NCBI GenBank assembly: GCA_031276985.1
Contig: JAISMA010000063.1
Location: 1 to 7,259 of the forward strand
Direction of reading: 5' to 3'
Source of the DNA: Helicobacteraceae bacterium
Lineage (GTDB): Bacteria > Campylobacterota > Campylobacteria > Campylobacterales > SZUA-545
Length of the DNA stretch: 7,259 nt
Under the pieces are notes generated by a model. The model had not been told where the DNA came from. It made no database searches and worked only from the letters and a program-made list of their open reading frames with translations. How positions within the stretch are numbered: position 1 is the stretch's first letter; each line of letters begins with the position of its first letter. A program made the position numbers and the translations under genes. This document shows, piece by piece, positions 1-3,396 of this stretch.

Positions 1-58
1 GCGCGTAGAGCGAATTTACCGCTTTGATATATTCTTTTATATGTTTAATCCGCTCCAA
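1..58 (-). CDS. 5' end of an unknown gene running off the left edge (TTG start)
   Basis: Reading leftward from a TTG at 58-56, 19 codons stay open to the window edge and give MERIKHIKEYIKAVNSLYA. The start is supported by AAGGAG on the minus strand (plus-strand positions 68-73), 9 nt upstream, within a near-perfect Shine-Dalgarno (TAAGGAGA). No other start codon lies at a suitable distance from that site. The visible peptide is Lys/Ile-rich and could begin an amphipathic helix; no family can be recognised from so little. The gene is divergent from the terC-like gene and separated from it by about 200 bp. The call rests on the ribosome binding site and the open frame only, so it is moderately uncertain. 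Confidence 0.45.
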   Translation of the reverse strand, partial: MERIKHIKEYIKAVNSLYA

Positions 59-67
59 TGGGTTGAT

Positions 68-73
68 CTCCTT
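68..73 (-). promoter_or_regulatory. Strong Shine-Dalgarno deciding the TTG start at 58
   Basis: The minus strand reads TAAGGAGA here, complementary to the 16S rRNA 3' end over most of its length, with a 9-nt spacer to TTG. A match this good is rare by chance and is the main argument that a leftward gene starts in this window. Confidence 0.5.
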
Positions 74-227
74 AGTTTGCGTAACGGGTTTTTGTCGCCT
101 CTGAAAAGCAATGTTAGCAAAATCAACCGCGACGGATTGGCTAGACGGGTTTTTGGCGCGTCGGTAACGGCTGGCGAGCGTAATCGAGCGCAAACGGCGG
201 GATTTAATGTTTGCGTTAAATAAAGTC
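74..227. other. Divergent intergenic region between the left-edge gene and the terC-like gene
   Basis: No convincing gene is seen on either strand; the 60-codon plus-strand frame at 41-223 has no ribosome binding site and overlaps the start of the leftward gene. The motif ACGGGTTTTTGKCG occurs twice (84-97 and 145-158, one mismatch). I could not place a confident promoter for the leftward gene. No manganese riboswitch of the yybP-ykoY type was recognised, although such elements often precede metal-transport genes in other bacteria. Confidence 0.4.
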
Positions 228-236
228 TGATATACT
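228..236 (+). promoter_or_regulatory. Extended -10 promoter for the terC-like gene
   Basis: TG at 228-229, one spacer base, then TATACT at 231-236 makes an extended -10 element (TGnTATAnT type). There is no good -35 at 16-18 bp, which fits an extended -10 promoter and the weak -35 usage known for sigma-70 promoters in Campylobacterota. Transcription would start near 243, leaving a leader of about 20 nt that carries the Shine-Dalgarno. Confidence 0.5.
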
Positions 237-247
237 TTTGCTTTTTC

Positions 248-254
248 GGGGGAG
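248..254 (+). promoter_or_regulatory. Shine-Dalgarno deciding the GTG start of the terC-like gene
   Basis: GGGGGAG followed by a 7-nt spacer to GTG at 262. This supports the GTG start even though the protein has no early ATG, and the N-terminus it gives matches the start of the YgdQ/TerC family. Confidence 0.65.
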
Positions 255-261
255 AAAATAG

Positions 262-999
262 GTGGATATTCTAAGCTGGATAAGCGATCCGCAGGCGTGG
301 ATAGCGCTGGCGACTTTGACTGTTCTTGAGATAGTTTTGGGCATTGACAATATCATTTTTATCGCTATTTTGGTGGGCAAACTGCCTCGTGAAAAGCGGC
401 AAAAAGCGATGACTTTGGGGCTTTCTCTGGCTATGGGAACGCGGATTTTGCTACTGCTTTCGCTCTTTTGGATAATGAAACTCACAACGCCGCTTTTTAC
501 GCTTTTTGAGCATGGATTTTCGGGGCGCGATCTGATACTGCTTTTGGGCGGGCTGTTTTTGATAGCAAAATCCACGCTAGAGATTCATCACAGCATTGAT
601 CCAGACGAAAAGAAAGACAAAAACGACGTTGGCGCGGCGGATGCGGCGAAAGGCTTTATGGGGATTTTGGCGCAAATTGCGTTGCTTGACGTCATATTTT
701 CTCTTGATTCGGTCATTACAGCCGTTGGAATGGCAAATCAGATAGAGGTTATGATACTTGCGGTCGTGATTGCCGTGCTTGTTATGATGCTGGCTTCAAA
801 AAGCATAAGCGATTTTATAGACAAACACCCGACTTTGAAGATGATGGCGTTGGCGTTTTTGATACTTGTGGGCGTTGCTCTGGTGGGCGACGGTTTGGGA
901 TTTCACATACCGAAGGGCTATATTTATTTTGCTATGGCTTTCGCGCTGGCGGTGGAATCGTTGAATATCTGCGCGAAATCAAAGCACAAGAAAAAGTAA
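262..999 (+). CDS. TerC/YgdQ-family integral membrane protein, probable metal-ion transporter
   Basis: A 245-residue polytopic inner-membrane protein. Sequence and length match the short, single-domain YgdQ branch of the TerC family (about 240 residues), without the CBS/CorC domains of longer members. About seven membrane segments are visible, near residues 12-35, 50-73, 87-104, 132-155, 162-178, 192-210 and 218-236. Family signature acidic residues are present: E23, D29 and N30 in LEIVLGIDN, D143 and D149 in LLDVIFSLDS, and E232 in AVESLN. A charged loop (112-130) and a Lys-rich tail are probably cytoplasmic. Relatives such as Alx and YceF/MeeF-type TerC proteins export manganese; that substrate is inferred for this one, not shown. 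The start is GTG with a good Shine-Dalgarno and its own promoter. It appears monocistronic, followed by a repeat-rich strip. Codon choice looks somewhat different from the downstream operon (see findings). The family call is very secure and the substrate is not. Confidence 0.93.
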   Translation: MDILSWISDPQAWIALATLTVLEIVLGIDNIIFIAILVGKLPREKRQKAMTLGLSLAMGTRILLLLSLFWIMKLTTPLFTLFEHGFSGRDLILLLGGLFLIAKSTLEIHHSIDPDEKKDKNDVGAADAAKGFMGILAQIALLDVIFSLDSVITAVGMANQIEVMILAVVIAVLVMMLASKSISDFIDKHPTLKMMALAFLILVGVALVGDGLGFHIPKGYIYFAMAFALAVESLNICAKSKHKKK

Positions 1000-1027
1000 G
1001 CCGAAAATAAGCGTGAAACGACGACTG

Positions 1028-1070
1028 CGATCGCCGATTACGATCAAGCGATCGGGTTCTTTAACTTTTT
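1028..1070 (+). terminator. Possible weak Rho-independent terminator after the terC-like gene
   Basis: A 7-bp dyad (CGATCGC at 1028-1034 with GCGATCG at 1048-1054, 13-nt loop) lies 29 nt after the terC stop. It is followed, after an 11-nt gap, by the T-rich run CTTTTTGTTTTT (1065-1076). The long loop and the gap make it a poor canonical terminator. The stem also belongs to the abundant CGATCG motif class of this genome, so the dyad may be incidental. The large inverted repeat starting at 1064 could itself stop transcription. Confidence 0.25.
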
Positions 1071-1260
1071 GTTTTTAGATTCTGCAACTAAGCGCAGAAT
1101 GACGGGAGGGACGCGGAAATGACGAGATTGCGCGGGAATGACGCGAGACGGGACGGTTTAACGCTTTTGCAATCCCTCGCGTTATCGACGGTTACGTTTT
1201 GCAAGAGTTCGATTTATTGCGTCATTCTGCGCTTAGTTGCAGAATCTAAAAACAAAAAGT
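1064..1260. repeat. 197-bp element bounded by perfect 41-bp inverted repeats
   Basis: Positions 1064-1104 are the exact reverse complement of 1220-1260 (41 of 41), with 115 bp between. Allowing one mismatch, the arms extend outward by another 5 bp (1059-1063 against 1261-1265). Each arm begins with ACTTTTTGTTTTTAG and contains a smaller palindrome, ATTCTGC-N8-GCAGAAT. No obvious target-site duplication flanks the arms. The interior has no convincing gene; an open frame from 1119 crosses the right arm and looks like nothing. The structure resembles a MITE or a head-to-head pair of palindromic repeats. As RNA it would fold into a very stable stem, so it may also act as a terminator or RNase target between the terC-like gene and the region downstream. 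Confidence 0.85.
1092..1124 (+). repeat. Palindromic repeat family, copy 1 (shared 33-mer)
   Basis: This 33-bp stretch recurs at 1378-1410 with one mismatch (T1100 is C1386). It starts inside the left arm of the inverted repeat and continues 20 bp past it, so the repeat family and the 41-bp arms are overlapping but distinct units. It carries two ATGAC cores 20 bp apart, and a third follows at 1138-1142. Confidence 0.8.
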
Positions 1261-1308
1261 CAAAGCCTTTACATTTGGCAACTGATCTGCGATTGTCTTA
1301 AATGCTGG

Positions 1309-1330
1309 ATTCTGCGACTACGCGCAGAAT
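1309..1330. repeat. Palindromic repeat family, hairpin copy 2
   Basis: ATTCTGCG (1309-1316) pairs with CGCAGAAT (1323-1330) around a 6-nt loop, ACTACG. It is a variant of the palindrome found in both arms of the nearby inverted repeat, with a pairable eighth base. It is followed by GATAGGATTGCGCGG, related to the sequence after the first copy. Confidence 0.7.
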
Positions 1331-1348
1331 GATAGGATTGCGCGGCAG

Positions 1349-1410
1349 GTTCTGCGACTTCGCGATTGAGCGACTTCGCGCAGAACGACGGGAGGGACGC
1401 GGAAATGACG
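1349..1410. repeat. Palindromic repeat family, copy 3 with a 16-bp internal duplication and shared 33-mer
   Basis: GTTCTGCG (1349-1356) pairs with CGCAGAAC (1379-1386). Between them GCGACTTCGCG occurs twice (1354-1364 and 1370-1380), a 16-bp tandem duplication of the core of the unit. The right part (1378-1410) is the second copy of the 33-mer. The base change at 1386 (T to C relative to copy 1) is matched by a change at 1349 (A to G), so the stem pairing is preserved. Confidence 0.75.
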
Positions 1411-1920
1411 GGAAGCGATTGCGACGCGGCGCTTCGTTACGGGTATGACGGGCGATTACGTGTGAAGGGCGAAAAAGAAGGATTCGCCGAGATTGAGATA
1501 GCGAATGGAAATTGCGCGCTTGAAGCCAACGGAAGTCGGCGCGATCTGATTGATTGCGGCGGCTGGAAGCGGCGGCGTTTATGCCGCGATCGTCGCGCTC
1601 GACGATTTTTTGCGCTTGTACGGAATAAACGCGAATGTTAGGACTGTGCATTTATAAACGCAAAAACGAGGTTCGAGTTTTTCGCGACAATCTACGCTTT
1701 GCGCGAAACTTTGTTCGCGTTTTTTGCGACGGCTTACAGCTTCGTCGCGGGTATGACAAGCGGACAATAACGCGAAACGTTGTTAAACGAGTTTTTGACC
1801 GTCAAAGCGCGAAACGATAAAACAAGAGCGGCGTTAGAGGATTTCACAAACGATCTGCGCTTTGCGCGAAAATTTTTGGCGTTTTATGCGGCGCAACTAG
1901 CAAAAAGCGAAAACGTTTAA
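1411..1920 (+). pseudogene. Probable decayed protein-coding gene, unknown family
   Basis: No intact gene is present, but the plus strand reads as protein in shifting frames. Frame 1 gives a plausible stretch from about 1441, including GFAEIEIANGN, up to DLI at 1543-1551. There GATT is repeated in tandem (1548-1551 and 1552-1555). Removing one copy continues smoothly into frame 2: AAAGSGGVYAAIVALDDFL, then RLYGINANVRTVHL, ending at TAA 1655. Frame 1 is then open again from 1642 to a TAA at 1768, and again from 1771 to TAA 1918-1920, closing with LRFARKFLAFYAAQLAKSENV-type sequence. The final stop overlaps the stop of the convergent LPP20-family gene, as expected for a real gene end. In the frame 1 stretch that the frame 2 reading replaces, the sequence is Arg-rich, typical of wrong-frame reading here. 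The start may have been lost to the adjacent repeats. The family is not recognised. Alternatives are a non-coding strip or sequencing errors in an intact gene. Confidence 0.35.
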
Positions 1921-2813
1921 TCCGATCGCGCCCTTTTTATCTCTACGGCGCTATAAACGCGGCGTTCCAAAAACCGCGCCAGCTTATCAAATCCGCCAAC
2001 TTGCGGCGCTTGCGCGCTTGGAAAATCCTCGCCAAACGGCGCGACGCTAAAAACCGCGATCAAAAACGCGCGACCCGATACGGCGCTATCGGACGCGATC
2101 GCTTGCGGGCTAACGACAATCGTTTGATTCGCCTCGATTTGCGCCGCTTTCGACGAGTATTCGCCAAATTCGTTCAGATAGATAAGCGCCAAATGTCCGC
2201 TCGCGTTAGCGTCGATCGTCGCGTTGAGATCGGCATCCAGCGATAGTTTGAGCGCGGGGTTTTGGCTAATATCAAAGAGTCGCGTCAAATCGGGTTCGTT
2301 CCATACAAGCGAGTTTTTCTTGTCGCCAATCGCGTATAGATCGCCGTTTTTTTCAATCGAGAAATCGACCGCGTAGCCCGCTATTTTGTTCAGCTCTCGC
2401 GCAAACGGCGATCTAAAAACAAATCCGTCGTCGCTTTCGCGGCGCTTTGGCGTTTTCATCTTTTCCAGCAAACGAACCTCGATCGGTCGGCGATCCAACT
2501 TCGCCGCGACAAAATATCCGCGCCCTTTTTGCTCCAGCTTGATAATCTCCGCGCCTTTTAGCTCCGCGCTCGCGTCGCGGCTCAAAACGCGCTCGGCGTT
2601 TTTCATAACCGCGCCCTTAAACTTGATTTCCGATACTTGAATATCGGCGATCTGATCGCCAATATCGGCGATCGCGTCCTGTCGCGCCTCTTCAAGCGAA
2701 GTACTCGCGCCGTAGCCGATCTTTTCGTAAGGCTTCGCGCTCAACTTGTCGTACCAAGCGGGATTGGCTATCGCCGCAATCGCCAAAAGCGTAAAAATAA
2801 ACGTTCTTTTCAT
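1917..2813 (-). CDS. LPP20-family secreted envelope protein without a lipobox
   Basis: A 298-residue protein with a signal peptide: MKR, a hydrophobic stretch at residues 4-16, and likely cleavage after AIA at 16, before NPAW. Residues 17-110 match the LPP20 domain, with the typical GYGASTSLEEARQDAIADI segment (33-51), in which IADI repeats at 55-58. Residues 185-260 form a beta-rich part ending in a hydrophobic strand (AFLIAVFSVAPF), loosely like the DUF4384 domain often attached to such proteins; that match is weak. LPP20 of Helicobacter pylori is an outer-membrane lipoprotein antigen of unknown molecular role. Here there is no cysteine at the cleavage site, so the mature protein is probably soluble in the periplasm or surface-associated rather than lipidated. 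No good Shine-Dalgarno precedes the ATG; the signal peptide decides the start. It is divergent from rpmH and convergent with the remnant to its left. Confidence 0.75.
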   Translation of the reverse strand: MKRTFIFTLLAIAAIANPAWYDKLSAKPYEKIGYGASTSLEEARQDAIADIGDQIADIQVSEIKFKGAVMKNAERVLSRDASAELKGAEIIKLEQKGRGYFVAAKLDRRPIEVRLLEKMKTPKRRESDDGFVFRSPFARELNKIAGYAVDFSIEKNGDLYAIGDKKNSLVWNEPDLTRLFDISQNPALKLSLDADLNATIDANASGHLALIYLNEFGEYSSKAAQIEANQTIVVSPQAIASDSAVSGRAFLIAVFSVAPFGEDFPSAQAPQVGGFDKLARFLERRVYSAVEIKRARSD

Positions 2814-2910
2814 AAGCGTTATTTTACATCGTTTAACTATTTTGCCAAGTCGACGCGATATTTAAGCCTTCGCAAGATAGACTTGCGCGTTTTAATTTTA
2901 TGGAGAAACT
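2814..2910. promoter_or_regulatory. Divergent promoter region for the LPP20-family gene and the rpmH operon
   Basis: On the minus strand TTGGCA (2848-2843) and TAAAAT (2826-2821) are spaced 16 bp, a good sigma-70 pair. It would start transcription at about 2814, next to the LPP20-family ATG, making that message nearly leaderless. On the plus strand the best pair is TTAACT (2833-2838), 18 bp, GATATT (2857-2862), clearly weaker; it would start the operon near 2870. A 6-bp dyad, CGCAAG (2871-2876) with CTTGCG (2882-2887), would then sit at the very 5' end of the rpmH leader. No DnaA boxes of the TTATCCACA type were seen, so this is not an obvious oriC despite rpmH. Confidence 0.35.
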
Positions 2911-3045
2911 ATGAAACCAACCTATAATCCGTCTAAACGAAAGCGCGTAAATACGCATGGCTTTAGGGTTCGTATGGCTACCAAGAGCGGAAGAAAGCTG
3001 ATCAACCGCAGGAGAGCTAAGGGTCGCAAACGGCTGGGCGCGTAA
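2911..3045 (+). CDS. rpmH: 50S ribosomal protein L34
   Basis: A 44-residue, highly basic protein that begins MKPTYNPSKRKRVNTHGFRV and continues with the family core RMATKSGRK and RRRAKGRKRL. Length and sequence are those of bacterial L34 (44-46 residues), a late-assembling protein of the large subunit that contacts 23S rRNA. The ATG is preceded by GGAG at 2902-2905 with 5 nt spacing, so the start is firm. It is the first gene of the rpmH-rnpA-yidC-jag-mnmE cluster, 12 nt ahead of rnpA, and probably reads from the divergent promoter region upstream. Confidence 0.97.
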   Translation: MKPTYNPSKRKRVNTHGFRVRMATKSGRKLINRRRAKGRKRLGA

Positions 3046-3057
3046 CCAAAAAACGCG

Positions 3058-3393
3058 ATGACTTTTGCGAGTATGAAGAGTTCGCGGGTTTTCAACGCCC
3101 TATTTAAGCAAGGCAGAAGTTTTCACAACGAGGCTTTCGTCTGTTTTTTTCAGAACGCGGCGAGTTCCGAAGTCGGGTTCGTCGCTTCAAAAAAAGTGGG
3201 TAACGCCGTTAAGCGCAACTACGCCCGCCGTCGTCTGCGCGAGATTTTTCGCGCCCGCAAAGACGCGCTGCCAAAAGGTCGTTATGCGCTTGTGGCGAAA
3301 AAACCTATCGTCGAGATCGATTTTGGCGCGTTGCAAGAGCAATTTAGCCGCGTTCTCAAACAGATTGCGCGCAAAAATGAAACAAAGGTTTAA
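3058..3393 (+). CDS. rnpA: RNase P protein component
   Basis: A 111-residue basic protein, normal length for the protein subunit that helps the RNase P RNA bind and cut pre-tRNA leaders. Visible landmarks are SSRVFNALFKQGR (8-20) near the N-terminus, then VGFVASKKVGNAVKRN (39-54) running into YARRRLREIFR (55-65), the conserved basic helix, and GRYALVAKK (74-82), the family's late beta-strand. The usual R-N-R of the helix is R53-N54-Y55 here, followed by A-R-R-R. Two starts are possible: ATG 3058 (used here) or ATG 3073 (M6); neither has a clear Shine-Dalgarno, and coupling to rpmH translation 12 nt upstream may suffice. It lies directly before yidC with a 3-nt gap. Confidence 0.93.
   Translation: MTFASMKSSRVFNALFKQGRSFHNEAFVCFFQNAASSEVGFVASKKVGNAVKRNYARRRLREIFRARKDALPKGRYALVAKKPIVEIDFGALQEQFSRVLKQIARKNETKV
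3384..3388 (+). promoter_or_regulatory. Shine-Dalgarno deciding the TTG start of yidC
   Basis: AAAGG inside the last codons of rnpA, 8 nt before TTG 3397. The next in-frame ATG (3427) would remove the charged residues ahead of the first membrane helix, so the TTG start is preferred. Confidence 0.55.
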
Positions 3394-3396
3394 CTC

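Noticed and set aside
41..223. 60-codon plus-strand open frame upstream of the terC-like gene
   Set aside because: No Shine-Dalgarno, no family resemblance, and it overlaps the better-supported leftward start at 58.
216..575. 119-codon minus-strand frame over the terC-like gene
   Set aside because: Shadow of a gene whose plus-strand product matches the TerC/YgdQ family along its whole length.
1064..1260. Insertion sequence
   Set aside because: The interval between the inverted repeats is only 115 bp with no transposase; at most a MITE-like element. No target-site duplication could be found.
1064..1410. CRISPR array
   Set aside because: The repeats are palindromic, unevenly spaced and partly inverted relative to each other; there are no regular unique spacers and no cas genes nearby.
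1366..1641. 91-codon plus-strand frame as an intact small gene
   Set aside because: It begins inside a repeat, turns Arg-rich after the GATT duplication at 1548-1555, and a better reading continues in another frame, so it was treated as part of a decayed gene.
1298..1651. 117-codon minus-strand frame rich in Arg and Ser
   Set aside because: It is a translation of the palindromic repeats and the antisense of the gene remnant; the Arg/Ser-rich low-complexity product is typical of wrong-frame reading here.
2639..2672. 22-bp-period direct repeat AATATCGGCGAT as a regulatory site
   Set aside because: It is explained by the repeated IADI coding segment in the LPP20 domain of the minus-strand gene.
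2814..2910. Replication origin next to rpmH
   Set aside because: rpmH often lies beside dnaA and oriC, but no DnaA boxes, AT-rich unwinding element or dnaA gene is visible here.
2637..2927. 96-codon plus-strand frame running into the start of rpmH
   Set aside because: It is antisense to the signal peptide and LPP20 domain of the minus-strand gene and reads out of frame into rpmH.
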